From DATCLS01 sp035265325 (GTDB lineage Bacteria > Actinomycetota > Acidimicrobiia > Acidimicrobiales > VFJN01), in the NCBI GenBank assembly GCA_035265325.1, contig DATFOS010000100.1, forward strand, positions 1 to 9,772: a stretch of 9,772 nt of DNA, in the 5' to 3' direction. Below the pieces are notes generated by a model. The model saw nothing but the letters and a program-made list of their open reading frames with translations. It was not told the DNA's origin and did not search any database. Made by a program: the position numbers and the translations under genes. Of this stretch, positions 1-6,694 are shown in pieces (positions within the stretch are counted from its first letter, which is position 1; each line of letters starts with the position of its first letter).

Positions 1-932
1 GTCGTCGCGGTGGACGGGTCGGCGGCGGTGCGGGTGTCGCCGTCGTCGCCGCCGGCCGAGAGCCCGACGGCGATGGCAGCGACAACTACCGCCACGAGCG
101 CGGCCACGAGCAGGCCCCCGCGGCCGGGTCCGGCCCCACCGCGGGTGGTGGCGCCCCGGCCGCCGGCGGGCTGACGGACGGCGGACGTCCCGCCTGCGGC
201 CGCGGTGGCGCTGCCGGCCCCACCGTCTCCGGCACCGGCCGCACCCGCCGCCGCGCCGGCCAGCCCGGCGGGGCGGGCGGCAGGGTCGGCCGTCGCCACC
301 GTGCCGTTCGTCGCGGGCGTGCCGGCAGCCGCGGGCCCAGGGGTGGTGGCCGGGTCGGCCCCATCGGTCGCCGGCCCGGGGGCGCCGGCGGCGTCACCCC
401 ACGTGGACCGGACGTCGCCGACCGGGGCCGACGTGCCCTCCAGCGTGGCGGTGGCGCCGTCCTCGGCGGACGCCGGGACGGCGGGGTGCCCCCCGGTCCA
501 GGACGCCCGGGCGGCCTCGGCCAAGGGGGCGATGTCGGCCACGGATAGCGTCGGCACGACGTCCTCGGCCGGGGCGGGGTTCCGGGTCCGCCCCAGCGGC
601 GTGCGCGTGGGGAGGCGGGGCCGGTCCGGTGTGGGGGCACCGTTCATCCCCGGCCCGGCGACCTGCACGACCCCCGGGGGCGGCGGCCCGAGCCGGGCGT
701 CGCCGTCTGCGCCCCCGGCCGCGGCAACACCGTCCCGGCCTGCGCCGATGCCCGCCCGGCCGGCCCCGCGCGCCGGACCCGCCGTGCCCTCGTCCCCCGC
801 GCCGGAGCGCGAGGACGGGCGGCCCTGGGCCTTGGCGACGGCGGCCGCGACGACGCCGGCGGCCAGCGCACCTGCCAGCAGCAGCAGGTCACGCGAGCCG
901 GCTCGGGACCGCGACGACGGTGGCGTGGGCAT
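1..932 (-). CDS. Hypothetical two-segment membrane protein with Ala/Gly/Pro-rich linker (partial, C-terminus beyond left edge)
   Basis: I do not recognise the family. The minus strand is open from the ATG at 932-930 to base 1 (310 full codons) with no stop. Residues about 16-33 (LLLLAGALAAGVVAAAVA) form a hydrophobic segment after a short Ser/Arg-rich N-terminus. Residues about 274-294 (LLVAALVAVVVAAIAVGL) form a clear transmembrane helix preceded by Arg and followed by an Asp-rich stretch. The roughly 240 residues between them are low-complexity Ala, Gly, Pro and Thr with little predicted structure; one less biased patch lies near residues 125-150 (VVPTLSVADIAPLAEAARASW). Any folded domain would lie after the second helix, outside the window. 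The ATG has GAGGTG about 12 bases upstream; GTG at 944-942 or 1007-1005 are in-frame alternatives. An antisense ORF on the plus strand shares its wobble positions, so GC3 cannot choose the strand. The two hydrophobic helices and the start signal favour minus. A membrane-anchored envelope protein is inferred only. Confidence 0.6.
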   Translation of the reverse strand, partial: MPTPPSSRSRAGSRDLLLLAGALAAGVVAAAVAKAQGRPSSRSGAGDEGTAGPARGAGRAGIGAGRDGVAAAGGADGDARLGPPPPGVVQVAGPGMNGAPTPDRPRLPTRTPLGRTRNPAPAEDVVPTLSVADIAPLAEAARASWTGGHPAVPASAEDGATATLEGTSAPVGDVRSTWGDAAGAPGPATDGADPATTPGPAAAGTPATNGTVATADPAARPAGLAGAAAGAAGAGDGGAGSATAAAGGTSAVRQPAGGRGATTRGGAGPGRGGLLVAALVAVVVAAIAVGLSAGGDDGDTRTAADPSTAT

Positions 933-960
933 GCGAGCGAGCACCTCGGGTGCCGGGACG

Positions 961-1018
961 AAAAACGGCGACAGCGGGCCGGACGGCTCACCCAGTGCAC
1001 GCCCCACCGCTGTCGCCG
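961..1018 (-). terminator. Hairpin plus T-tract downstream of the LysR gene
   Basis: On the minus strand a perfect 12-bp stem (CGGCGACAGCGG at 966-977 on the plus strand, complement at 1007-1018) encloses a 29-base loop and is followed directly by TTTTT (965-961). It starts 33 bases after the lysR stop and ends before the next gene starts at 932. This is the layout of an intrinsic terminator for lysR. The loop is long for a terminator. A role in the leader of the downstream gene is possible, because a TAAGTT box lies upstream at 1025-1020. Confidence 0.6.
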
Positions 1019-1050
1019 CAACTTAATCCGCCGCGGAGGGCGCTCGCCGC

Positions 1051-1971
1051 TCAGCCCGAGGCGTCGCCGGGTGCGTCGCCCGCGGCCCGGGCGGCCGCCA
1101 CCAGCCGGTCCCGCAGCGCCGCCACGGCGGGTGGTGGCCGGTCGCCGGCGACGACCACCTCGACCTGCCGGGCGCCGAGGTCGGGGCAGGCCGCGGCCCG
1201 CAGCCCCGGGTCGGCGTGGGCGCCGAGCGTGGACCGGGGCATCGCCGCCACGGCGAGCCCCGCCGCCACCAGCGCCTGCTGGGTGACGAAGTCGTCGGTG
1301 GTGAAGGCGACGTCCGGGGTGAAACCGGCCCGCTCGCCGGCCGCCAGCAGGTGCGCCCGGCACCGGGCGCACCCGGCCACCCATGTCTCGCCGGCCAGGT
1401 CGGCGAGGGCGTGACGCGCCCGGCCGGCGTGCGGGTGCCCCGCCGGGACGACGATGTCGATCGGGTCGTCGCCCAGCGGGTGGACGACGAGGCCCTGCCC
1501 TTGCTCGGGCGGCGCCTCCGGGTACCGGAACGTGATGGCGAGGTCGACCTCGCCGGCGCGAAGGGCGGCCAGGGCCTCGGGCGGCTCCTGCTCGGCCAGG
1601 GTGGCGGCGACGTCGGGGTGAGCCGCCCGCAGCGCCACCAGGGCCACCGGGACCAGCGTGGCGGCGGCGGTCGGGTAGGCGGCGATGCGCACGCGCCCGG
1701 AGCGCAGGCCGGCGATGGCGGCCACCTCGTCCTGTGCCGCCGCCAGGCGGGACAGGACAGCGTCGGCGTGGACCGCCAGCGCCGCCCCGGCCTCGGTCAG
1801 CCGGACGCCGCGCCCGTGGCGGACGACGAGCGGCGTGCCCACCTCGCGCTCCAGCTCGGCGACGTGGTGGGCGACGGCCGGCTGGGTGTAGTCCAGGGCC
1901 CGGGCCGCCCCCGCCAGCGAGCCCTGCCGCGCCACCTGCTGGAGGACGCGCAGCCGCTGGGTCCCGATCAC
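1051..1971 (-). CDS. LysR-type transcriptional regulator
   Basis: DNA-binding regulator of 306 residues, the usual length for the family. Residues about 3-62 are the LysR winged helix-turn-helix: LRVLQQVARQGSLAGAARALDYTQPAVAHHVAELE, then the wing LVVRHGRGVRLTEAG. A linker helix follows at about 63-90, and a periplasmic-binding-protein-like effector domain at about 92-290 (SGRVRIAAYP, then GEVDLAITF near 140-148, then a second subdomain with QALVAAGLAVAAMP). Cys201 and Cys204 form a CARC motif in the effector domain. I believe a GCPRCRGHL version is common in actinobacterial relatives, so this may be structural rather than a sensor. The start is GTG at 1971, where the HTH spacing is normal and a TAGGGT box sits six bases upstream. 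It is divergent from the PLP enzyme at 2055, and LysR regulators typically control the divergent neighbour and themselves. The effector is unknown. Confidence 0.93.
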   Translation of the reverse strand: MIGTQRLRVLQQVARQGSLAGAARALDYTQPAVAHHVAELEREVGTPLVVRHGRGVRLTEAGAALAVHADAVLSRLAAAQDEVAAIAGLRSGRVRIAAYPTAAATLVPVALVALRAAHPDVAATLAEQEPPEALAALRAGEVDLAITFRYPEAPPEQGQGLVVHPLGDDPIDIVVPAGHPHAGRARHALADLAGETWVAGCARCRAHLLAAGERAGFTPDVAFTTDDFVTQQALVAAGLAVAAMPRSTLGAHADPGLRAAACPDLGARQVEVVVAGDRPPPAVAALRDRLVAAARAAGDAPGDASG

Positions 1972-1977
1972 CTGTAA

Positions 1978-1983
1978 ACCCTA
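1978..1983 (-). promoter_or_regulatory. Predicted -10 box of the LysR gene
   Basis: TAGGGT on the minus strand, six bases upstream of the GTG at 1971, matches TANNNT and would start transcription at or next to the start codon. A weak -35-like TTGGCG lies 18 bases further upstream (2007-2002), overlapping the left arm of the inverted repeat. AGGG could alternatively act as a ribosome binding site seven bases from GTG, so leaderless initiation is inferred. Confidence 0.5.
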
Positions 1984-2002
1984 AGCATTCTTTTGGGGAG
2001 AC

Positions 2003-2029
2003 GCCAAGACATCAAGGCCTTGTCTTGGC
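2003..2029. promoter_or_regulatory. Inverted repeat, candidate LysR operator
   Basis: GCCAAGACA (2003-2011) and its exact complement TGTCTTGGC (2021-2029) flank a nine-base spacer (TCAAGGCCT) that itself overlaps the palindrome AAGGCCTT. The repeat lies between the divergent LysR and PLP-enzyme starts, in a visibly AT-richer gap. A degenerate copy of one arm, TCTTTTGG (1989-1996), lies 32 bases upstream on the same strand, about three helical turns away. I cannot place a clean T-N11-A box symmetrically on the dyad, so assignment to this LysR protein rests on position and symmetry. Confidence 0.6.
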
Positions 2030-2048
2030 TTCGAACGCCGATGACCCT
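2020..2048 (+). promoter_or_regulatory. Possible promoter of the PLP-enzyme gene
   Basis: TTGTCT (2020-2025) and GACCCT (2043-2048) are separated by 17 bases, and GACCCT sits six bases before the GTG at 2055, the same distance as the -10 boxes of lysR and valS. GACCCT departs from TANNNT in its first base, so the call is weak. If correct, the -35 element lies on the right arm of the inverted repeat, where a bound regulator would touch RNA polymerase. Confidence 0.3.
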
Positions 2049-2054
2049 GAGATC

Positions 2055-3107
2055 GTGCCGCTCGACTTCGCCCCCACCCGCACCTACCTCGACACGGCCA
2101 CCTACGGGCTGGCACCCACCGCCGTGGCCGAGGTGGTGATCGCCGCGGAGCGCGCCCGGCTCGAGGGCCGCTTCCGCCCGACGGACGTGGACGAGGCCGT
2201 GGCCGCGAGCCGGGCCCGCTGGGGTGCGCTGGTCGGGGCGCCCGCCGAGCGCGTGGCGGTGGCCGCCCAGGTCGCGACGGCCGTGGGGCTGGTGGCGGCT
2301 GCGCTCCCGGCGGGAACGACCGTGCTGGTGCCCGAGGGCGAGTTCACCTCCGTGCTGTGGCCGTTCCTGGCCCGGGCGGGCGAGGGCATCCGGACGCGCA
2401 CCGTGCCGCTCGCCGGGCTGGTCGAGGCCGCCGCCGCGCCGGACGTCGGCCTGGTCGCCGCCTCGGCCGTCCAGTCCGCCGACGGGGCCGTGCTCGACGT
2501 GGCAGCGCTGGTGACGGCCGCCCACGGCCACGGCGCCCGGGCCCTCGTCGACGTGACCCAGGGCGCGGGCTGGCTGCCCCTGGCGGACGCCTGCGCCGCC
2601 GCCGACTGGGTCGTGGGCGCCGGCTACAAGTGGCTGATGGCGCCCCGGGGCACGGCGTTCCTGGCCGGCACCGAGGAGGCCCTCGACCTGCTCACGCCCG
2701 TGCACGCCAGTTGGTTCGCCGGGCAGGAGCCGTGGGAGTCCTGCTACGGCGGCCCGCTGCGGCTGGCCGACGACGCCCGCCGCTTCGACCTGTCCCCGGC
2801 CTGGCCGGCGTGGCTCGGCCAGCGGGTGGCGCTCGACCTGCTCGCCGAGGTGGGGGTCGACGCCGTCCACCGCCACGACGTCGAACTGGCGAACCGGCTG
2901 CGGGTCGGGCTCGGCCTGGCGCCGGGCGACTCCGCCATCGTGTCGCTCAGCGTCCCGGACGGGACGGCCGAGCGCCTCGCCGCCGCCGACATCGCCGCCA
3001 GCGTGCGGGCGGGGCGCCTCCGCCTGTCCTGCCACGTCCACAACACGGCCGCCGACGTCGACCGGGCGCTCGACGTCCTCGCCGCGGCCCGGACGGCGGC
3101 CGCCTAG
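2055..3107 (+). CDS. Class V-fold PLP-dependent aminotransferase / cysteine desulfurase-like enzyme
   Basis: Cytosolic fold-type I PLP enzyme of 350 residues. The N-terminal YLDTATYGLAP (11-21) is the substrate-entry motif of class V enzymes. ALVDVTQGAG (163-172) carries the pyridine-binding Asp166 and Gln169. VGAGYKWLMAPRGTAFL (187-203) holds the Schiff-base Lys192. The C-terminal RLRLSCHVHNTAADVDRAL (321-339) is the family's small-domain strand and helix. The reaction is not fixed by these motifs. Ergothioneine C-S lyase (EgtE)-like, desulfurase-like and aminotransferase members all look like this, and no egtA-D genes are nearby. GTG 2055 is chosen because the in-frame TTG at 2025 lies inside the inverted repeat and no in-frame ATG exists before the YLDT motif; TTG would give 360 residues. 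It is divergent from LysR, its likely regulator. It overlaps the convergent sulfotransferase gene by four bases. Confidence 0.87.
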   Translation: MPLDFAPTRTYLDTATYGLAPTAVAEVVIAAERARLEGRFRPTDVDEAVAASRARWGALVGAPAERVAVAAQVATAVGLVAAALPAGTTVLVPEGEFTSVLWPFLARAGEGIRTRTVPLAGLVEAAAAPDVGLVAASAVQSADGAVLDVAALVTAAHGHGARALVDVTQGAGWLPLADACAAADWVVGAGYKWLMAPRGTAFLAGTEEALDLLTPVHASWFAGQEPWESCYGGPLRLADDARRFDLSPAWPAWLGQRVALDLLAEVGVDAVHRHDVELANRLRVGLGLAPGDSAIVSLSVPDGTAERLAAADIAASVRAGRLRLSCHVHNTAADVDRALDVLAAARTAAA

Positions 3108-4078
3108 TCCGGCACGGGCTCGCCGGCGACCGGCTCGTACCCCATCGCCCGCAGGGTGGGGCCCATGACCTCGTGCATGGCGTCCTGCTCGGCCGGCGTG
3201 CAGTTCTCCTGCCAGCCGCCGGGGCTCGCCGAGCGGATGAACTTGTCCTCGCCCTTCGCCGTGTCGGGGACCCGCTCGTAGTCGTACTCCGCCGCGACCG
3301 CGGCCAGCGCCTCGGGCGAGGCGGACAGGCCCAGCGCCGGGGCGATCCGCCCGAGCTGGCCGACGGGGTCGGCGACGAGGTCCTCGTAGCGGACCAGGAC
3401 ACGCCGGTCGGCCGGGTGGGCCTCGTACACCCGGCGCACGACGTCGGTCCGGAACGCCCACACGGCCGCCTGCCAGCGCACGAGCGCCAGGCGCCCGATC
3501 TCGGTGGCGGGGAAGGCACCCTCGTCGAGCGCCCACGAGCCGTCCCGGTAGGCGGCGAGCCACGAGTCGACGACATCCCGCCCGTCCCGGAGGAGGAACA
3601 CCAGCCGCGACCGCGGGAACAGCCGGACCAGCAGGTCGGCGACGTGCGAGCCGGGCTCTTTCACCACCACCACCGGCGAGGCCCCATCGTCGGGACGCCC
3701 GCGGGCGGCCGTCAGCGCCGCGGCCTCGGCGTCGAAGCGGGCCACCACGAGCTGGCGCAGCGCCGGCTCCCACGCCTCGCGGTAGGCGTCGCTGAAGAAA
3801 TAGCTGGGCCTGTCGTGCTTGATGCGGTCGAGGGTCGTGAGGTCGGGTGGGGCCTCCGCCGCAGCCCAGGCCAGCGAGATCGGCCGCCACACGCCCAGGT
3901 GGTGGCCGAGGTGTGGGTCGTCGATGCCGGCGACGCCGTCGAGCGCGGAGAGCATGCGCAGCAGCCAGGTGCTGCCGCTGCGCGACGAGCCGAAGATCCA
4001 ACTGAGACGACCTTCGTCCCCTGCGAGCGAGAACGCCACCTTCCCTCCCGGATAGCCGTGCGGGGCTGCCTGCCTCAC
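3104..4078 (-). CDS. Sulfotransferase family protein (PAPS-dependent)
   Basis: Probably transfers sulfuryl from PAPS to a hydroxyl or amine acceptor. In the 324-residue product the 5'-phosphosulfate loop is WIFGSSRSGSTWLL (27-40), a P-loop-like motif with Ser, Arg and Thr in the expected places. A second strand, VVVVKEPGSH (136-145), and the 3'-phosphate motif FLLRDGRDVVDSW (161-173) follow, then VRYEDLVADP (229-238), characteristic of the family. The C-terminal part has SPGGWQENCT (285-294). No signal peptide or membrane helix is evident, so it is probably cytosolic. The acceptor (lipid, glycan or small molecule) cannot be read from sequence, and no glycosyltransferase or PAPS-synthesis gene lies in the window. 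GTG 4078 has AAGGG seven bases upstream. GTG 4039 (311 residues) follows GGGAGGG closely and equally keeps the P-loop, so the start is uncertain. It is divergent from valS with only 17 bases between starts. Confidence 0.9.
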   Translation of the reverse strand: MRQAAPHGYPGGKVAFSLAGDEGRLSWIFGSSRSGSTWLLRMLSALDGVAGIDDPHLGHHLGVWRPISLAWAAAEAPPDLTTLDRIKHDRPSYFFSDAYREAWEPALRQLVVARFDAEAAALTAARGRPDDGASPVVVVKEPGSHVADLLVRLFPRSRLVFLLRDGRDVVDSWLAAYRDGSWALDEGAFPATEIGRLALVRWQAAVWAFRTDVVRRVYEAHPADRRVLVRYEDLVADPVGQLGRIAPALGLSASPEALAAVAAEYDYERVPDTAKGEDKFIRSASPGGWQENCTPAEQDAMHEVMGPTLRAMGYEPVAGEPVPD

Positions 4079-4083
4079 CCCAC

Positions 4084-4089
4084 TACCCT
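4084..4089 (+). promoter_or_regulatory. Predicted -10 box of valS
   Basis: TACCCT, six bases upstream of the valS GTG at 4096, fits TANNNT and would place the transcription start on the GTG. No purine-rich ribosome binding site is seen in the preceding 15 bases of the plus strand. I see no good -35 element 17 bases upstream. Confidence 0.5.
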
Positions 4090-4095
4090 TGGCGT

Positions 4096-6651
4096 GTGAG
4101 CACGATCCCCGACAAGCCCAGCCTGGAGGGCCTCGAGGCCCGCTGGCGCGCTCGCTGGGCCGAAGACGGCACGTACCGCTTCGACCGCACCAAGGCCCGC
4201 GCCGAGGTGTTCTCGATCGACACTCCGCCGCCGACCGTATCGGGGGCCTTGCACCCGGGCCACGTCTGCAGCTACACGCACACCGACACCGTCGCCCGCT
4301 ACCAGCGCATGCGCGGCAAAGAGGTCTTCTACCCGATGGGGTGGGACGACAACGGCCTCAACGTCGAGCGGCGCGTCCAGCTGCTGACCGGCACCCGGTG
4401 CGACCCGTCGCTCCCCTACGACCCCGACTTCCGGCCGCCCGAGAAGGTCAGGAAGGGCGACCGCCCCATCCCGGTCAGCCGGCCCAACTTCGTCGAGCTG
4501 TGCGGCGAGGTCGTCGAGCAGCTCGAGCAGGCCTACTTCGACCTGTGGTCCGACCTCGGCCTGTCGGTCGACTGGTCGCACACCTACCGAACGATCGGCC
4601 CCGAGGCGACGCGCACCAGCCAGCGCGGCTTCGTCCGCCTGCTGCAGCGAGACCTGGCGTACCGCAGCGAGTCGCCCACCCTGTGGGACGTCGACTTCCG
4701 CACGGCCGTGGCGCAGGCCGAGCTTCAGGACCGCGAGGTCCCCGGCGCCTACCACAAGCTGCGCTTCGAGGGCCCCGGCGGCGGCCCGGTGTGGATCGAC
4801 ACGACCCGCCCCGAGCTGCTCCCCGCCTGCGTGGCCCTCGTCGCCCACCCCGACGACGAGCGCTACCAGCCGCTGTTCGGCCAGACCGCTCGCACGCCCC
4901 TGTTCGGCGTCGAGGTGCCGATCGTCGCGCACGAGCTGGCCGCGCCCGACAAGGGCACCGGCATCGCCATGATCTGCACGTTCGGTGACACGACCGACGT
5001 CACGTGGTGGCGCGAGCTCAACCTCGAGCTGCGGGCGATCATCCAGCGCGACGGGCGCCTCCGGCCGGTCACCTTCGGCGAGATGGGGTGGGAGTCGTCC
5101 GACCCGGCCGCGGCGCAGGCGGCCTACGACCAGCTGGCCGGCAGCACGGTCAAGCAGGCACAGGCCAAGGTCGTCGATCTCCTCCTCGACGCGGGCCTGG
5201 TGGACGGCGAGCCCCGGCCCGTCACCCACCCGGTGAAGTTCTGGGAGAACGGCAACCGGCCGCTCGAGTTCGTCACGTCCCACCAGTGGTTCATCCGGTA
5301 CCCCGACAAGAAGGCGATGATCGCCCGGGGCGAGGAGCTCAACTGGTGGCCCGACTTCATGCGGGTCCGCTACGAGAACTGGGTCAACGGCCTGCAGGGC
5401 GACTGGAACATCACCCGCCAGCGCTTCTTCGGCGTGCCGTTCCCGGCGTGGTACCCGATCGACGCCGACGGCCACGTCGACTACCTGTCGCCGATCGTCG
5501 CCGACGAGGACGCCCTGCCGGTCGACCCGACCACGCAGGCGCCTCCCGGCTTCGACGACGCGCAGCGCAACCAGCCGGGCGGGTTCGCCGCCGACCCCGA
5601 CGTGATGGACACGTGGGCGACGTCGTCGCTCTCGCCCCAGATCGTCACCGGGTGGGTCGACGACCGCGACCTGTTCGCGCGCACCTTCCCGATGGACATG
5701 CGGCCCCAGGCCCACGAGATCATCCGGACGTGGCTCTTCTACACGGTCGTCCGCTCGCACTACGAGCACGACGCCCTGCCGTGGGCCAACGCCGCCATCT
5801 CGGGCTTCGTGTTCGACCCCGACCGGAAGAAGCTGTCGAAGTCGGCGGGCAACGCGCCCGACGACCCCGTCGGGCTGATCGCCAAGCACGGGGCCGACGC
5901 CGTGCGTTACTGGGCGTCCAACGGGCGCCCGGGCATGGACCTGGCGTTCGACGAGGGCCAGATCAAGATCGGCCGCAAGCTGGCCATCAAGCTGCTCAAC
6001 GCCTCGAAGTTCGCCCTCGGCCTCGAGTCGGGCACGTCGGGGTCGGTCACCGACCCGCTCGACGCGTCGATGCTGGCCTCGCTCGCCGACCTGGTCGACG
6101 ACGTCACGGCGGCGTTCGACCGCTTCGACTACGCCCGGGCGCTCGAGCGCACCGAGACGTTCTTCTGGTCGTTCTGCGACGACTACCTCGAGCTGGTGAA
6201 GAACCGGGCCTACGGTGCGGGCGGCGAGGAGGGGCAGGCGTCGGCCCGCACCGCCCTCGGCCTCGCGCTCCAGGCCCAGCTCAAGCTGTTCGCCCCCTTC
6301 CTGCCGTTCGTCACGGAAGAGGTGTGGTCGTGGTGGCAGGAGGGGTCGATCCACCGGTCGTCCTGGCCGTCGGGTGACGAGTTGCGGGCGGCCGCCGGCC
6401 CGGCCGGGGTCGGGCCCGAGGTCCTGGCCGTGGCGTCCGAGGTGCTGGGCGCCGTGCGCAAGGCCAAGAGCGAGGCCCGCCGGTCCATGCGCACCGAGGT
6501 CACGTCCACGGTGGTGACCGACACCCCCGAGCGCTTGGCGCTGCTGGCCCACGCGGTCGACGACGTGCGCAGCGCCGGGCGCGTCGCCGACCTCACGACG
6601 GTCGAGGGCGCCACACCCTCGGTGACCGTCGAGCTGGCCACCGAGGACTGA
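4096..6651 (+). CDS. valS: Valyl-tRNA synthetase, GWDDNG (Streptomyces/archaeal-like) type
   Basis: Attaches valine to tRNA-Val in the cytosol; 851 residues, normal for this type. The class I signature is TPPPTVSGALHPGHV, with the HIGH motif as HPGH (53-56). GWDDNGLNVERRVQ (82-95) marks the archaeal-like ValRS form rather than the form ending in TDHAG. The editing (CP1) domain spans roughly 225-330, with TTRPE (236-240) and GTGI followed by CTFGD (from 287), where mischarged Thr-tRNA would be hydrolysed. The catalytic core resumes with ENWVNGLQGDWNITRQRFFG and contains the second signature KLSKS (579-583, a KMSKS variant). The anticodon-binding helical domain follows from about 650, with FFWSFCDDYLELVKNRAYG and LFAPFLPFVTEEVWSWW. 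The C-terminal part is short, without an obvious long coiled-coil arm. Start GTG 4096 is the first codon before SLEGLEARW and follows the TACCCT box. It is convergent with the mscS gene. Confidence 0.97.
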   Translation: MSTIPDKPSLEGLEARWRARWAEDGTYRFDRTKARAEVFSIDTPPPTVSGALHPGHVCSYTHTDTVARYQRMRGKEVFYPMGWDDNGLNVERRVQLLTGTRCDPSLPYDPDFRPPEKVRKGDRPIPVSRPNFVELCGEVVEQLEQAYFDLWSDLGLSVDWSHTYRTIGPEATRTSQRGFVRLLQRDLAYRSESPTLWDVDFRTAVAQAELQDREVPGAYHKLRFEGPGGGPVWIDTTRPELLPACVALVAHPDDERYQPLFGQTARTPLFGVEVPIVAHELAAPDKGTGIAMICTFGDTTDVTWWRELNLELRAIIQRDGRLRPVTFGEMGWESSDPAAAQAAYDQLAGSTVKQAQAKVVDLLLDAGLVDGEPRPVTHPVKFWENGNRPLEFVTSHQWFIRYPDKKAMIARGEELNWWPDFMRVRYENWVNGLQGDWNITRQRFFGVPFPAWYPIDADGHVDYLSPIVADEDALPVDPTTQAPPGFDDAQRNQPGGFAADPDVMDTWATSSLSPQIVTGWVDDRDLFARTFPMDMRPQAHEIIRTWLFYTVVRSHYEHDALPWANAAISGFVFDPDRKKLSKSAGNAPDDPVGLIAKHGADAVRYWASNGRPGMDLAFDEGQIKIGRKLAIKLLNASKFALGLESGTSGSVTDPLDASMLASLADLVDDVTAAFDRFDYARALERTETFFWSFCDDYLELVKNRAYGAGGEEGQASARTALGLALQAQLKLFAPFLPFVTEEVWSWWQEGSIHRSSWPSGDELRAAAGPAGVGPEVLAVASEVLGAVRKAKSEARRSMRTEVTSTVVTDTPERLALLAHAVDDVRSAGRVADLTTVEGATPSVTVELATED

Positions 6652-6657
6652 GCCCCG

Positions 6658-6691
6658 GGCCGGGCCGTGGGCACCCGCCCGCGGCCCGGCC
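6658..6691. terminator. GC hairpin between convergent valS and mscS
   Basis: GGCCGGGCCG (6658-6667) pairs perfectly with CGGCCCGGCC (6682-6691) over a 14-base loop. It begins seven bases after the valS stop and ends three bases before the mscS stop. The symmetry lets it act on both strands. There is no T-tract, as is common for hairpin terminators in high-GC actinobacteria, so termination strength is uncertain. Confidence 0.65.
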
Positions 6692-6694
6692 GGT

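Noticed and set aside
340..348. Residues 340-348 of the MscS protein considered as a true EF-hand or dockerin domain
   Set aside because: Only one loop is present, the flanking helices are not convincing, and the last coordinating acidic residue is missing; reported only as a DxDxDG-like loop. Coordinates here are residue numbers.
201..480. Ala/Gly/Pro-rich stretch considered as a tandem-repeat protein (PE/PPE-like or silk-like)
   Set aside because: The translation is compositionally biased but I could find no regular repeat unit, and no PE or PPE signature is present.
205..1026. Plus-strand ORF of 273 codons opposite the left-edge membrane protein
   Set aside because: It shares wobble positions with the minus-strand frame, so its openness is a GC by-product. 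It has no hydrophobic segment or domain, and it overlaps the terminator-like hairpin and the start region of the minus gene.
1734..2054. Upstream extension of the PLP-enzyme frame into the lysR gene
   Set aside because: The added residues are Pro/Arg/Gly-rich antisense of lysR and would bury the divergent promoters and the inverted repeat; family members begin near the YLDT motif.
1968..4001. 677-codon minus-strand ORF across the PLP enzyme and sulfotransferase
   Set aside because: It spans two genes with full catalytic motifs in other frames and shows only Arg/Gly/Pro-rich shadow composition.
2357..4099. 580-codon plus-strand ORF starting inside the PLP enzyme
   Set aside because: Out of frame with the PLP enzyme and antisense to the sulfotransferase; low-complexity Arg/Gly/Ala translation.
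4075..6552. 825-codon minus-strand ORF opposite valS
   Set aside because: Composition is typical of an antisense shadow (Arg, Gly, Val, Asp rich, no motifs), and it lies wholly over an intact, motif-complete valyl-tRNA synthetase.
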